Shown here: one piece after another, positions 43,746 through 53,798 of the stretch
How positions within the stretch are numbered: the first letter of the stretch is position 1
Layout: every line of letters starts with the position of its first letter
DNA from: Desulfonatronovibrio magnus
GTDB taxonomy: Bacteria > Desulfobacterota > Desulfovibrionia > Desulfovibrionales > Desulfonatronovibrionaceae
DNA length: 64,000 bases
Assembly (NCBI RefSeq): GCF_000934755.1
Contig: NZ_JYNP01000015.1
Span: forward strand, 1 to 64,000
Direction: 5' to 3'
Translations under genes and position numbers: made by a program
The notes under the pieces: generated by a model
What the model was told of the DNA's origin: nothing
Databases searched by the model: none
What the model saw: the letters and a program-made list of their open reading frames with translations, nothing else

Positions 43746-45167
43746 TTAGTGAAAAGTCTTTTCGCCGGGCAGGGTTACTCGAATGCTTGTACCCCTTTCT
43801 TTTGAAGATGTCATGGTTATGTTGCCGCCCAGGGTACGGGCTATAAGCTTGGAAGAATAGGTGCCAAGTCCTGTGCCCCCAACCTTGCCATATGTAGTGT
43901 ATTTCTCAAAAAACGAATGCTTCAGCTTTTCCGGTACCATGCCCTTGTTATTGATTATAATTACAGAGTATTCCTTGTCTCGACACATGTCCACTATAAT
44001 AGACTCATTTTCCGGAGACGCCTCTATGGCATTTTTGATGAGATTGGCCAGCATGGAATAAACAAGAAGATACTCCCCAATGACAAAAAAACTGTCCAGA
44101 TTCTCTACCTGTTTACCTTCTTTCCTGATGATAATTTTCATTGCCTTGGAATCAAGGCTGTTCTTTAACTGCATTTTGATGGAGTCAACTATTTTTACAA
44201 TATCCACTGATTGATGCTCTACTTCGTAGTTACCCTGCTCCATACGAAACAGATCTAAAGAGAGATTGATCATATCCAGCATATTCAGAGCTGACTTTTT
44301 GATCATTTCGATGATTTCACGCTGCTCGTCTGTCAGGTTTGAGTCATGCAGTAAAATATCGGGCAACCCAATAATCCCGTTAAGAGGGGTTTTCAGGTCA
44401 TGCCTGGTCATACGGTCCACATCCTCCCTGAGGTTCTCAAGCTTTTTCTGCCAGGTAATATCCAATGCGGTAAACAGAAAAATCTGCTTATTGACCGGCG
44501 TAATCTTCACCTGCCACGGCTTGCCAAAAGCATAAACTTCCTCGCCAAAAGACTGCTCGCAGCATTCCTGCTCAGGATAAGGCTTCATATCCTGGACTAT
44601 TTCAGGGGAAAAGAAAGGTCCGGAAAGATCATCGCCACTTTTGATGCCAAGATTTTCAGCCATCTGATTGGCAAAAATAACACGTTCAGATGCGGCGCTG
44701 ACCAGCATTGTTGGCAATGGCAGGCTGTTGAGAATAAGGTCTTTGAGTTCACGCTCCTTTCGGACCTGCATGGACGCCTTAATGCGTGCTGCCATCTGGC
44801 CCATGACACCTCTTAATCTTTTGAAATTGATTGGTTTTTCAATAAAAGCGTCTGGAATAAGCTCAAGAGCTCTTCTAAGGGAATATTCATTACTGAGCCC
44901 GGTTATGAGGATAATGATGGCATCAGGATTTATCGCCCTTATACCTATGGCCATTTCGATCCCATCCATAACAGGCATGATCATATCAGCCATAACCATA
45001 TCCGGCTTCCGGGTATCGTATAGATTAAGGCCATCCCGGCCGTTGGACGCTGTATAAAGTTCTTTAACCCTTGGCTTGATAAAGGTTGCCAGCGAGACCA
45101 GTGTTGCTGGATCATCCTCAACAAGAAGAACGGTCATTTTCTTGAGCTGATCATGTGAGTGATTCAT
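43746..45167 (-). CDS. Receiver-PAS-histidine kinase hybrid
   Basis: 473 residues from ATG 45167. The N-terminal receiver has VLLVEDD, acceptor Asp in MVMADMIMPVMDG and Lys in FIEKPIN. A PAS-like domain (ILNSLPLPTMLVSAASERVIF) follows, then a HisKA box with intact His in RMTRHDLKTPLNGIIGL, an N box NLIKNAIEAS and G box GGTGLGTYSSKLIA. Receiver-first kinases like this usually sense through the receiver of another system. Start not certain: no strong ribosome-binding site, and ATG 45134 is an alternative. Frames further upstream run through a repeat hairpin. Confidence 0.88.
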   Translation of the reverse strand: MNHSHDQLKKMTVLLVEDDPATLVSLATFIKPRVKELYTASNGRDGLNLYDTRKPDMVMADMIMPVMDGIEMAIGIRAINPDAIIILITGLSNEYSLRRALELIPDAFIEKPINFKRLRGVMGQMAARIKASMQVRKERELKDLILNSLPLPTMLVSAASERVIFANQMAENLGIKSGDDLSGPFFSPEIVQDMKPYPEQECCEQSFGEEVYAFGKPWQVKITPVNKQIFLFTALDITWQKKLENLREDVDRMTRHDLKTPLNGIIGLPDILLHDSNLTDEQREIIEMIKKSALNMLDMINLSLDLFRMEQGNYEVEHQSVDIVKIVDSIKMQLKNSLDSKAMKIIIRKEGKQVENLDSFFVIGEYLLVYSMLANLIKNAIEASPENESIIVDMCRDKEYSVIIINNKGMVPEKLKHSFFEKYTTYGKVGGTGLGTYSSKLIARTLGGNITMTSSKERGTSIRVTLPGEKTFH

Positions 45168-45296
45168 GGTAGTAAAAAAGTCCGGATACAGACATTTGCA
45201 AGACTGTACCGGACTGGTGATAGGTTGCCGCTGCCAACCAGATAAGTATCTGCTCCACCTCATTATGTTTACTTTCGGACGCACAGCGTCAGAAAG

Positions 45297-45323
45297 GGGT
45301 TCCCACGCAGAGCATGGGAACCC
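45297..45323. repeat. GGGTTCCC...GGGAACCC palindrome
   Basis: GGGTTCCCA-CGCAGAGCA-TGGGAACCC type inverted repeat, of the 'ttcccacgcagagcgtgggaac' class found widely between bacterial genes. It lies between the convergently spaced kinase and chemoreceptor genes and is not a terminator by itself. Confidence 0.7.
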
Positions 45324-45379
45324 GGGCAAAAGTCATAGCCCGCTTCAGTTACCCATGTTGCCGGTGAGTAAGAAGGCTA

Positions 45380-47770
45380 TCAATTCTCCCTCAGTCTTTC
45401 AATAAGATTTTGCAGCTCCGTGGCAAGCCGGGCCAGATCTCCTATGGCCTGGGCTGACTGATTCATAACATCGCTGGTTTCTGCTGAAATTCGATTTATG
45501 TCATCTATACTTCTATTTACTTCTTCGCTCGCAGCTGACTGCTCCTCTGTAGCAGTAGCTATGGAACGTACCTGATCTGCAGCCTCTTCCACCAATCCCA
45601 CGATCTCACTTAGAACATCACCGGATTCATTGGCCAGCGAGGTGGCCTCTTCCACCAGCTGAGCCGCTTTATCCATGCCTTCAATATTGGCCTTTGTTCC
45701 TTCCTGGATAGTGGATATGGACTGCCCAACCTCCTTGGTGGCATTCATGGTCTTTTCAGCCAGCTTGCGCACCTCGTCAGCAACCACAGCAAATCCCCGG
45801 CCCGCCTCACCGGCCCTGGCCGCTTCAATAGCTGCATTTAATGCCAGGAGATTGGTCTGGTCTGCTATATCTTCAATGACTGTCATAATCTTACCAATCT
45901 GTTCAGCCTGCCTGCCCAGATCATCAAGATCAGCTTTCATTTTCCCTGTTTGTTCATGAACCTGATTAATCGCTGTTACTGCCTGCGTTACTACCTGCGA
46001 ACCTTTGCGGGCCTTTTGCTGAGCCTGGTCCGAACCTTGAGCTGCACTGGAAGCATTTTTGGCCACTTCTAAGACTGTGGCATTCATTTCCTCCATGGCT
46101 GTAGCTGTCTCAGAGGCTCTTTCTTTCTGTTCCTCAGCCCCTCGGCTGGATTGCTCCACTTGTGCTGACAACTCTTCAGCAGCAGATGAAAGCCTTTCAG
46201 ACACCTCGTTGGCGCTTTGAGCCACATCCACCATCTTGCGCTGTGCTGCTTTAATGGCGGTCATATCCGTAATAAATTCCATAGCGCCTACAACTGTTCC
46301 GTCATGATCAAAAACAGGCATGGCAGAATAACTGATATCCAAATTTCCGGTTTGAGGGCGGGCCTCTGTTTCGGATGTTTCAACTGCCTGGGAGGACATG
46401 GCCCTGGCGCATGCACAGTTGGGGGTGTTGCAGTCGGATGTATTAAAAATATCATGACATTTCTGCCCCAAAATGGCTGACCTGTCTCCGCCACTCGCCT
46501 CTAATCCGGCGCTATTCATATACAGCACATTATATTCATTGTCGATGATCATGATGGGATTTGGAGCTTTGTCGATGTAACTGACAAGGACGTCCGCCAT
46601 ATTATTTACATCCGCCACAAGGGACGCATACTGGCCACTGTATTTTGCTGTATCGCACCTGTTTAGAATACGACCGGTCTTGATTTTGTCGGTAACCTCT
46701 CCGAGATCATCAATTACTCCGGTTATGCTTTGGCGAACCTGATTCAAGGCAGCAGCAACGTCTCCTATTTCATCTTTATTTTTGATGGTCAGATTGTGAT
46801 CAAGCTTGCCGTTGGAGATATCTTTGGCAAATGCAGTTGCCCTGCTCAGGGGCTTTGATATTCCTCTGGCAAAAAAGTATCCGGTTGCCAGCATTATACC
46901 TCCGATGATCAGACTCATCCAGAGAATTGATGAAAGAGTTGCCCAGATAGCATTTTCAAGGGTTTGTCTTTCCACGCCAATAAAGTACATGCCCACAGTG
47001 TTTCCCTGAATATCCTTAATGGGCCAGTAGGCAGTGTCATAATTTCGGCCCAGAATCACATTCCTGTCCAGAAAGGTTTCTGATCTTCGGAGCACGGTCT
47101 CGATGACCTGTGGATTATCCATTCTGGTCCCTACCACTCGCTGGCCGTCTCGCCTGATGGTCGTAGCCAGCCTGGTGTCATTTTCAAAGATTGTGGTTTC
47201 TACGCCCAGTCTTTCCCTGAAGGAATCTACAAAAGAGTAGGAACTGAAGTCCATTCCCAAAGTGACCACTCCAATGATCCGGTCAAACATTTTTACCGGA
47301 TATCCTGCACGCAGGGAAAACTTGACCACAGTACCCTCTTCTATCCCGACAGTGGGCTGCCCCCGCAAGGCCTGCTGCACGTTATACTGATCCAGAACAC
47401 TGTCACCACTTTTGTCGGAATGCCCTCTTGCCACTACTTTGCCCTGAGTATTGGAAAGAGTTATAAACTCAGCACCAGTTTCATTCATGATTTCTTTTAA
47501 ATATTCACGAAGAAAAACAGTCGTACCGGAGTCAATACCTGAAGCTACTTCCAGGTCCTGAGCCACAATATAGGCTATACTCTTGTAAAAATGCTCCAAA
47601 TCAGAGATCTCATGAGCCATGGCCGTTTGGAAGTTTTCAATATTTCTGGCTGACTCCTCGTCAAACCCCTGGGTTACAAAGTGTTTTGTGGTAAAAAAAA
47701 CTGCAGATCCAAGCAAGATAACGGTTATGGCAACCATGCCCATCAGTTTCCAGAAAATTGAAATTTTCAT
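45380..47770 (-). CDS. Methyl-accepting chemotaxis protein with Cache, HAMP and four-Cys PAS
   Basis: 796 residues. Two membrane helices (residues 8-28 and about 285-305) enclose a periplasmic Cache-type sensor domain. A HAMP domain ([24 protein letters not shown]), a PAS domain and the MCP signalling domain follow; the hairpin tip reads [34 protein letters not shown]. The PAS contains [23 protein letters not shown], four or more closely spaced Cys that could bind a metal or act as a redox switch. GGAG precedes ATG 47770 by 9 bases. The ligand is unknown. Confidence 0.94.
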   Translation of the reverse strand: MKISIFWKLMGMVAITVILLGSAVFFTTKHFVTQGFDEESARNIENFQTAMAHEISDLEHFYKSIAYIVAQDLEVASGIDSGTTVFLREYLKEIMNETGAEFITLSNTQGKVVARGHSDKSGDSVLDQYNVQQALRGQPTVGIEEGTVVKFSLRAGYPVKMFDRIIGVVTLGMDFSSYSFVDSFRERLGVETTIFENDTRLATTIRRDGQRVVGTRMDNPQVIETVLRRSETFLDRNVILGRNYDTAYWPIKDIQGNTVGMYFIGVERQTLENAIWATLSSILWMSLIIGGIMLATGYFFARGISKPLSRATAFAKDISNGKLDHNLTIKNKDEIGDVAAALNQVRQSITGVIDDLGEVTDKIKTGRILNRCDTAKYSGQYASLVADVNNMADVLVSYIDKAPNPIMIIDNEYNVLYMNSAGLEASGGDRSAILGQKCHDIFNTSDCNTPNCACARAMSSQAVETSETEARPQTGNLDISYSAMPVFDHDGTVVGAMEFITDMTAIKAAQRKMVDVAQSANEVSERLSSAAEELSAQVEQSSRGAEEQKERASETATAMEEMNATVLEVAKNASSAAQGSDQAQQKARKGSQVVTQAVTAINQVHEQTGKMKADLDDLGRQAEQIGKIMTVIEDIADQTNLLALNAAIEAARAGEAGRGFAVVADEVRKLAEKTMNATKEVGQSISTIQEGTKANIEGMDKAAQLVEEATSLANESGDVLSEIVGLVEEAADQVRSIATATEEQSAASEEVNRSIDDINRISAETSDVMNQSAQAIGDLARLATELQNLIERLREN

Positions 47771-47870
47771 GACCTAAACTCCCGAAATTACAATATTTGT
47801 GAATATTAATCCTTTACTCGCAATCAGCCTTATCCTGATGAAAGTCAAGTGCATTTTATATTCCGGCTCA

Positions 47871-48309
47871 AATCATTGTGGAGCCTGCAGCATGCAGGCT
47901 CCACTTATGAGCACGGTTACTCACAGGTTCGGTCCCTGCCACCCAATTGAGGCACATGACAGCATGATCGCTTGTGAAATAGTGAACTAAAGCTATCAAC
48001 AATTTCATACCAAAGCAAGGCTTTTTTAATGCCTTTAATCGTACCAAAATAAATTACAGTTATCAACTAAGTCAATTTACACTTTTATGAAATGCAGATT
48101 TTCCCATGTTTTACTTGACAACATAGCGCCTGCATTTAAACTTTTTATCTCAGTATCTGGACAGTCAAAAGTTCTTGTGCAACTCCTTGGATTGATTGCC
48201 ATTTTACAAGCTTTAGATACCCAGACTTTTACAAAGCCTAACCATTTGAAATCATGATATTTTTTTCTTCAACTAATAACAATTAACTGATAACTTTTAA
48301 CTCTCAAGT
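47871..48309. repeat. Palindrome, family A box and full family C element
   Basis: GTGGAGCCTGCAGCATGCAGG palindrome at 47878-47905, then GGTTACTCACAGGTTCGGTC (family A box, 47923-47942). At 48158-48309 lies a full forward family C copy: TGGACAGTCAAAAGTTCTTG ... CCATTTGAAATCATGATAT ... AATTAACTGATAAC ... TTTTAACTCTCAAG. The stretch 47950-48150 holds nothing I recognise. Confidence 0.7.
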
Positions 48310-48387
48310 CAGTATGATGAGTAGCCATGAACCATGTTGGTTTTAAATATGTGCTACGCCAATAGACTTTTAACTATTGAACTCTTT

Positions 48388-49254
48388 ATGCACAACAATA
48401 ACCACCCCTCAAATCTGGATCAGTATTTGATTTCTGAGCAACTGCTTGCCGAGGCTTATGACCAAACCGGGGACTATAAGCGCTCGCTCATGAAAAAGCA
48501 TATTGCCTTGCTGCTGGACTTTTATGGCCATACTCCCGGGTACCAGGAACAACAAACTGTTAATACTAACACCGGATACACCCATCTGAAATCATATACT
48601 CCATCAAAGAGCTTGAGCGTGTTGCTGGATCTTGAGTTCAATGCGTGGAACAGGCTGCTGGCAGCTGTAATTCCAGCAGCAGCTTCAGGTGTTGCAGACA
48701 TTGCAGCTTTTTTTACCGGCCCCTGCAAAACAGTCCCTGACTCTGCAACACTTAACGCTCTGGAACTGGCGGGTGTCGAACTTATTTATCGAATCCCGCA
48801 TCGTCAAAACTTACTTTCAGACCCTGACTTGCACCACAGATCCGGTCTTATCATTGATTTTTGCGACAAACCCTACAGCAGTGACTTGCTTTTTTCATAT
48901 ATCTCTAAACTTAAATCCATATGGCTCGGTTCTCTTGAGCCTATGAAAGGCCTTATCTGGGCCGATTCCAAGCTGTCATGGAATTATGAGCTTATTGCTG
49001 CATGTCATCCCGAAATCGCTTTCACCGTTGCTGGGGAGTTTATCGGCAGTTTTCCAGATTTTGATTACACTAAACCTGACCAGCATCTCCTTGAACAGGA
49101 ATGGGACATTTTTTTTGGTCCCCGGGAGCTGTTCAGTAAAGTTAATGCCAGTCGCGGCTTTACTCCTGGTCTGGAATTTTCCTGGATCTGGCCAGAGCTT
49201 GATCAATCTTTTTTTAAATCCAAGAAATTTTTCTGCAAGGAGACACGAATATAA
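48388..49254 (+). CDS. Truncated histidinol-dehydrogenase-like protein
   Basis: About 288 residues. AWNRLLAAVIPAAASGVADI and NALELAGVELIYRI resemble the cofactor-binding stretch of histidinol dehydrogenase ('...AVIPA..AGV', 'LAGVDE.YRVGG'). The rest does not follow HisD, the protein is much shorter than the usual 430 residues, and the zinc-ligand Gln/His motif is not visible, so it is unlikely to be an active HisD. The stop overlaps the EF-G start (TAATG), meaning translational coupling. The start is uncertain: ATG 48334 is also possible and neither has a good ribosome-binding site. Confidence 0.6.
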   Translation: MHNNNHPSNLDQYLISEQLLAEAYDQTGDYKRSLMKKHIALLLDFYGHTPGYQEQQTVNTNTGYTHLKSYTPSKSLSVLLDLEFNAWNRLLAAVIPAAASGVADIAAFFTGPCKTVPDSATLNALELAGVELIYRIPHRQNLLSDPDLHHRSGLIIDFCDKPYSSDLLFSYISKLKSIWLGSLEPMKGLIWADSKLSWNYELIAACHPEIAFTVAGEFIGSFPDFDYTKPDQHLLEQEWDIFFGPRELFSKVNASRGFTPGLEFSWIWPELDQSFFKSKKFFCKETRI

Positions 49255-51302
49255 TGAAAACGCCTGCAGTCCCATCAGGTTACCTCAAGAACATTCGTAA
49301 TATCGGCATTATTGCTCATATTGACGCGGGTAAAACCACCCTCACCGAAAGAATTCTCTACTATACTCAGAAAATTCACCGAATGGGTGAGGTTCACGAC
49401 GGTACAGCCACTATGGATTTCATGCCTGAAGAACAGGAAAGAGGCATTACTATTGCTTCTGCCTGCACATCGTGTCAATGGAAGGACAAAACTGTCAATA
49501 TTATTGATACTCCCGGCCATGTTGATTTCACCATAGAAGTTGATCGGTCTCTTCGGGTGCTGGATGGTGTTGTTGCTGTATTCTGCGCTGTTGGCGGAGT
49601 TGAACCTCAAAGCGAAACCGTGTGGCGCCAGTCGGAAAAATACCATATACCCAAGATTGCCTTTATCAATAAAATGGATCGCCCCGGCGCCGACTATAAA
49701 CACGTGCTGGAGGCAATGCGCCAGAAGCTGCAGACTGTTCCTTTGCCAATTTACGCCCCCATTGGCCAGGGTGAAGATTTCAGCGCAATTCTAGATCTCG
49801 TAGAGCAAAAAAAACTTACTTTCAACCAGGACAGCTTTGGAAAAGATATAATCTTAACTGAACCCGATCCTTCAGAGATTGAGATACTTGCCAGGTGGAG
49901 GAACTATCTCCTTGAAACTTTATCAGAACAGGATGATGAAATCATGGAGGATTACCTTGAAGGACGGGACATAAATCCGGACAGGCTCCGGCAAAGCATA
50001 AGAAAGGCTACCATAGAACTTAAGGGGGTGCCGGTTCTTACCGGATCAGCTCTCAAAAATATCGGAGTACAGCCGGTCATGGATGCGGTACGCTACTATC
50101 TGCCCTCCCCTGCTGAAGTACCCCAGGCCGCTGGTATTCACCCTGAAACACGCAAACCGGTTTCTTTTCCAGCCAAAATAAAAGCGCCCCTTTCCTCCCT
50201 GGCCTTCAAGGTAAGTGTGGAAACAGGAAGAAAGCTTGTTTTTACCCGTATCTATTCCGGCAAAATAACAGCTGGACAAACAATTTATAATGCCACGCAA
50301 AATATATCTGAAAGGGCTGCCCGCCTTTTTGTCCTTCATGCCAATCATAAGGAAAAAGTCGAGGAATGTGTGGCTGGGCAGATTGTGGCCATAGCCGGAC
50401 TCAAAGATGCCCGCACCGGGGATACGCTATGTCACATGGATGATCCTCTGATCTTAGAGAAAATCAGTGAGTACAATCCAGTCATATCTCTCGCGCTTGA
50501 ACCGCGAAACAGCGAGGAGGAGGAAAAACTTGTCTTTGCTGTGGAAAAACTTCTCCAGGAAGATCCCACTTTATTCTTTGAAAGAGACAAGGATACTGAT
50601 CAGATCATTTTATCAGGCATGGGTGAACTGCACCTTGATGTCAGTTTGCACCGCATACGTCGCGAACACAGTGTTGATTTCCGGGCAGGCAATCCCCAGG
50701 TTGTTTATCAGGAATCAGTATTATCCAGATCCGAGGCTGATTATGAATACGCCCGAGAGTTGGGCGAAGTCTTTCATTACGGCATGGCCGGACTTGCAAT
50801 TGAGCCGGAAGAGAGAGGAAAAGGCAACAGGATAGTTATGGAGCTTGACCCGGACAAGTGGTCTTCAGCATGGTTGGAAGCTTTGTATAACGGGGTTGAG
50901 GATGGCCTGCAGGCTGGTGAACTTAAAGGCTACCCGGTAACGGATGTTGTGGTCAGAGTTAAAAAGATTGGCGTTAAAGAAGGCGCTGATGCAGTAGGCT
51001 TCAGGATGGCAGCATTTCACGCAGTAAAGCAGGCCCTTTCAGACGCTCAGCCCGTATTGCTTGAACCGATTATGATGGTGGAGATATCAACTCCTGAGGA
51101 GTTTGTGGGTGAATGTGTCAGCCTGCTTGGGGCAAAAGGGGGGCAGATTGAAAATATGTATGACCAGCACGGACATAAAATCATCAAATCCCTGACCCCC
51201 ATGAGCAAAATGTTCGGGTTTTCCACGGATCTGCGCTCGGCAACCCAGGGCCGGGCAGGTTTGACCATGAAGTTTGAACGATTTGATTCGGTTAAAAAGT
51301 AA
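49254..51302 (+). CDS. fusA: Elongation factor G-like GTPase, atypical (EF-G2 type)
   Basis: 682 residues. The G domain is complete: AHIDAGKTT, RGITI, DTPGHVDF, NKMD and TGSALKN. Domains II-V follow, with the C-terminal FGFSTDLRSATQGRAGLTM. Two things are unusual: no rpsL/rpsG/tuf neighbours, and domain IV lacks the usual SGGRGQYG(H) stretch, with LGEVFHYGMAGLAIEPEERG in its place. It is thus probably a second EF-G, perhaps for recycling or stress, and not the main translocase. AAGGAG precedes ATG 49254. Coupled to the HisD-like gene. Confidence 0.85.
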   Translation: MKTPAVPSGYLKNIRNIGIIAHIDAGKTTLTERILYYTQKIHRMGEVHDGTATMDFMPEEQERGITIASACTSCQWKDKTVNIIDTPGHVDFTIEVDRSLRVLDGVVAVFCAVGGVEPQSETVWRQSEKYHIPKIAFINKMDRPGADYKHVLEAMRQKLQTVPLPIYAPIGQGEDFSAILDLVEQKKLTFNQDSFGKDIILTEPDPSEIEILARWRNYLLETLSEQDDEIMEDYLEGRDINPDRLRQSIRKATIELKGVPVLTGSALKNIGVQPVMDAVRYYLPSPAEVPQAAGIHPETRKPVSFPAKIKAPLSSLAFKVSVETGRKLVFTRIYSGKITAGQTIYNATQNISERAARLFVLHANHKEKVEECVAGQIVAIAGLKDARTGDTLCHMDDPLILEKISEYNPVISLALEPRNSEEEEKLVFAVEKLLQEDPTLFFERDKDTDQIILSGMGELHLDVSLHRIRREHSVDFRAGNPQVVYQESVLSRSEADYEYARELGEVFHYGMAGLAIEPEERGKGNRIVMELDPDKWSSAWLEALYNGVEDGLQAGELKGYPVTDVVVRVKKIGVKEGADAVGFRMAAFHAVKQALSDAQPVLLEPIMMVEISTPEEFVGECVSLLGAKGGQIENMYDQHGHKIIKSLTPMSKMFGFSTDLRSATQGRAGLTMKFERFDSVKK

Positions 51303-51331
51303 TGTTACAGTGAAACTTAAAGTTACTAATG

Positions 51332-51356
51332 AAGGCTTTGGACCAAAGCCTTTTAT
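51332..51356 (+). terminator. Hairpin terminator after fusA
   Basis: AAGGCTTT-GGACC-AAAGCCTT followed by TTAT, 30 bp after the fusA stop. The 8-bp stem and short T-run support rho-independent termination; it also lies just downstream of the convergent FmdB-type gene. Confidence 0.6.
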
Positions 51357-51361
51357 CAGCC

Positions 51362-51568
51362 TCAGGTAAATGGACCAGGCCTGCAATTAGAGCCACCAGG
51401 TGCAGACGACGGCATTGATGCCCCTCTTCCTATGCGGGCTGCAGATACACACTTTTGAACGTTTTCAGTAAGCAGACATCTCGGGCATGCAGCAATTTCA
51501 TCAGGATTAAACACGAGTTCTTCAAATACTTCTTTACATTCAGTGCAATAATACTCAAAGATAGGCAT
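51362..51568 (-). CDS. FmdB-type zinc ribbon protein
   Basis: 68 residues. PIFEYYCTECKEVFEELVF and AACPRC give the CxxC...CxxC zinc ribbon of the FmdB regulatory family, followed by a low-complexity tail with two further Cys. Role unknown; small proteins of this kind are often assumed to be regulators or assembly factors. AGGAG lies 6 bases before the ATG. It is convergent with fusA. Confidence 0.88.
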   Translation of the reverse strand: MPIFEYYCTECKEVFEELVFNPDEIAACPRCLLTENVQKCVSAARIGRGASMPSSAPGGSNCRPGPFT

Positions 51569-51846
51569 ACGGACTCCTATGGGAAAGTAGATTAATTGTT
51601 TCAGTAAAACCGGCAGGAATTCTTGACTGACTCACCTGCCCTAACTTAAATACCAGTAAAAGTTTCGCCTTTTGCATATGGCAAGGGAACTTAAGTCTTC
51701 CGGGGGCCTGACTGACTCAAAATGAGACGTTTAAAACATCGGTTGATGCTCAAGCCGCTCCCGAAATGCCTGCCCCCTGCTTTCCTTAATAAAGGCTAAA
51801 CTGTTACAAATACCTGCAAAGAATCATTTTTTACTAAGGAGGATTT

Positions 51847-52284
51847 ATGGCTCAGATTCAAAACATCATGTGCGCTGTTGATTTTTCAGAAATGAGTGCC
51901 AAAGTGGCTGCTTATACTCAAATCCTTTCTAAAGCTTTAGACGCGTCTGTCAAGGTCATCTATGTAGCACCCAGCCTTTCGCAATATGTTGGTTTTCATG
52001 TTCCGCCCACTTCCATTGAAAACTTTGTTGGTGAAATTGTGACTGGTGCTGAAAAAACCATGGATACTTTCATAGAGGAAAACTTCAGCGATGTTAATGT
52101 AGAGGGCAGGGTGCTCAGCGGATATGCCGCCGAAGAGATCCTTAATTTTGCAGATAATGAAAATATCGACATGATAATCATGGGTACCCACGGCCGAAAA
52201 GGGATTGACAGAGTATTATTCGGGTCTGTGGCTGAAAAAATTGTCAAGGCTGCCAAAATGCCGGTTATGACCATAAGGCCTTAA
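51847..52284 (+). CDS. Universal stress protein (UspA family)
   Basis: 145 residues, single Usp domain. IMCAVDFSEMSAKVAAYT at the N terminus and MGTHGRKGIDRVLFGSVAEKIVKAAKMPVMTIRP at the C terminus give the ATP-binding signature G-2x-G-9x-G-S. AAGGAGG precedes ATG 51847. It is 10 bp upstream of pilM on the same strand and may be co-transcribed with it. Confidence 0.93.
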   Translation: MAQIQNIMCAVDFSEMSAKVAAYTQILSKALDASVKVIYVAPSLSQYVGFHVPPTSIENFVGEIVTGAEKTMDTFIEENFSDVNVEGRVLSGYAAEEILNFADNENIDMIIMGTHGRKGIDRVLFGSVAEKIVKAAKMPVMTIRP

Positions 52285-52294
52285 GTGGTTAACC

Positions 52295-53350
52295 TTGGGC
52301 ATTTTAAGTCTTTTTCAATCCAAAAACCCTTTATGCGGCTTAGATATGGGCAGCACCTGGGCCAAAACCGTCAGGGTAGCCTACAAAGGCAGACAGGTGT
52401 CACTGAATAATTTTGCCCGAGTACCCTGGTCCCGTAAGGATTTGGATGGGGCTGTTCATCAGGGAGCCAAAATTAAATCTCTGTGGCAGCATCAAGGCCT
52501 GCGGGACAAGGTTATTATTTCATCCATGGCCGGGCATTCAGTTATCGTCAAGAGAGCCTACTTTGATTCAGGCCCACCCAAGGAGCTGGAGAAAACCATC
52601 TATAAGGAGGCCGGACAGTACATTCCTTTTGATTTAAGTGATGTATATCTGGATTACCAGGTGCTGGGTCCCGGCCATGAAGACGGATCAGTGGAAGTTA
52701 TTCTGGTGGCCAGCAAGATAAAAGTTGTTCAGGATCTGATGGAGGTAGCTGAAAAGTCCGGATTGTCTCTAAGCATTGTGGATGTGGATGCCTTTGCTCT
52801 GAGCAATTGTTTTGAATTCAACTATCCTGAATTTCATGATGAGCCTGTTTATTTATTGGATATTGGAGGCAGGCAGAGCATATTCAGCATTTTTTTAAAA
52901 AACCAGCCAATTTTTTTTCGCGAGATGTCTTTCGGGGGTAAACACATAACCAACATCATAGCCGAGCTTTCAAATATTGGAAAAGCTGAAGCAGAAGTGC
53001 AAAAAATTCAGGGACCTCTCACAAAAGACTCGGATGAATACCCTGATATTTCCCGAGGCATTGTCACAGCGGTTAAAGACTGGACTGATGAAATAAAAAG
53101 GCTCATCAGTTTCTATCACACATCCGAGCCTCACATGAAACAGGCATCAAAATTGTTTCTTTCCGGGGGGGGAAGCCTGCTGAACGGAATCAGCACTCTT
53201 CTGGAACAGCATCTCAAAATAGAAGTTAACTACTTAGATCCCTGGAAAAATATTCAGGTATCCATGAACGATTACGACATGAAATATCTTGACTCTGTCA
53301 AACCCCAGTTCGCTGTAGCCACGGGTCTTGCTCTGCGAGGCATTACCTGA
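52295..53350 (+). CDS. pilM: Type IV pilus assembly protein PilM
   Basis: 351 residues, actin-like fold. GLDMGSTWAKTVRVAYKG is the phosphate-1 loop, VYLLDIGGRQSIFSIF the phosphate-2 region and LFLSGGGSLLNGISTLLEQ the adenosine region. PilM binds the cytoplasmic tail of PilN at the inner-membrane platform. It starts with TTG and a poor ribosome-binding site. Unusually, 448 bp of repeat DNA separate it from pilN. Confidence 0.93.
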   Translation: MGILSLFQSKNPLCGLDMGSTWAKTVRVAYKGRQVSLNNFARVPWSRKDLDGAVHQGAKIKSLWQHQGLRDKVIISSMAGHSVIVKRAYFDSGPPKELEKTIYKEAGQYIPFDLSDVYLDYQVLGPGHEDGSVEVILVASKIKVVQDLMEVAEKSGLSLSIVDVDAFALSNCFEFNYPEFHDEPVYLLDIGGRQSIFSIFLKNQPIFFREMSFGGKHITNIIAELSNIGKAEAEVQKIQGPLTKDSDEYPDISRGIVTAVKDWTDEIKRLISFYHTSEPHMKQASKLFLSGGGSLLNGISTLLEQHLKIEVNYLDPWKNIQVSMNDYDMKYLDSVKPQFAVATGLALRGIT

Positions 53351-53389
53351 TGGTTATAATAAGGATCTTGGGTATCATTGCTCTTTCTG

Positions 53390-53790
53390 TAACAGTTTAA
53401 CCCTTTGCATTTGGCACGGGGACGGGCGGACCGGGACCGAACTTGTGAGTAACTTTACGAGTCTGTCACTTTTCTGAAAATTGGGACAGTCCCCGCGAGG
53501 TGCTACAAACAAGACTGATGCTGCATTGGTTACTGGAAGAAATTTGCTTAATGAAAAAATTTACACAGCGAGGGACAGTCCCTGTGCCAGGCGCAAAGCT
53601 CCCATCTTTGACGGAACTTTTCTGGCAAATGTGCATCAATCAAAGCAAAAATCGTAAAAACATGAAAATTATAACCATCTGATTTTATTTGCAAAACGAT
53701 TGTAGTTACTTATAAGCGCTAAACTGTTACGCTCTTTCAAGGTTAAAATACCTTCTTGTTTTTTTCCACAGGAATAAAACGGTAAGTTAC
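53390..53790 (+). repeat. Family A element copy between pilM and pilN
   Basis: Matches 100-455: GGGACCGAACTTGTGAGTAAC, AAAATTGGGACAGTCCCCGC, GAAAAAATTTACACAGCGAG, GGGACAGTCCCTGTGCCAGG, CCCATCTTTGACGGAACTTT and AAAAATCGTAAAAACATG. Ends in the T-rich tract with CGGTAAGTTACT, directly before pilN. A promoter for pilN might lie here, but none was identified. Confidence 0.8.
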
Positions 53791-53798
53791 TGAATGTC

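Noticed and set aside
45297-45323. Terminator between kinase and chemoreceptor genes
   Set aside because: The hairpin is a common dispersed palindrome and lacks a T-run on either strand.
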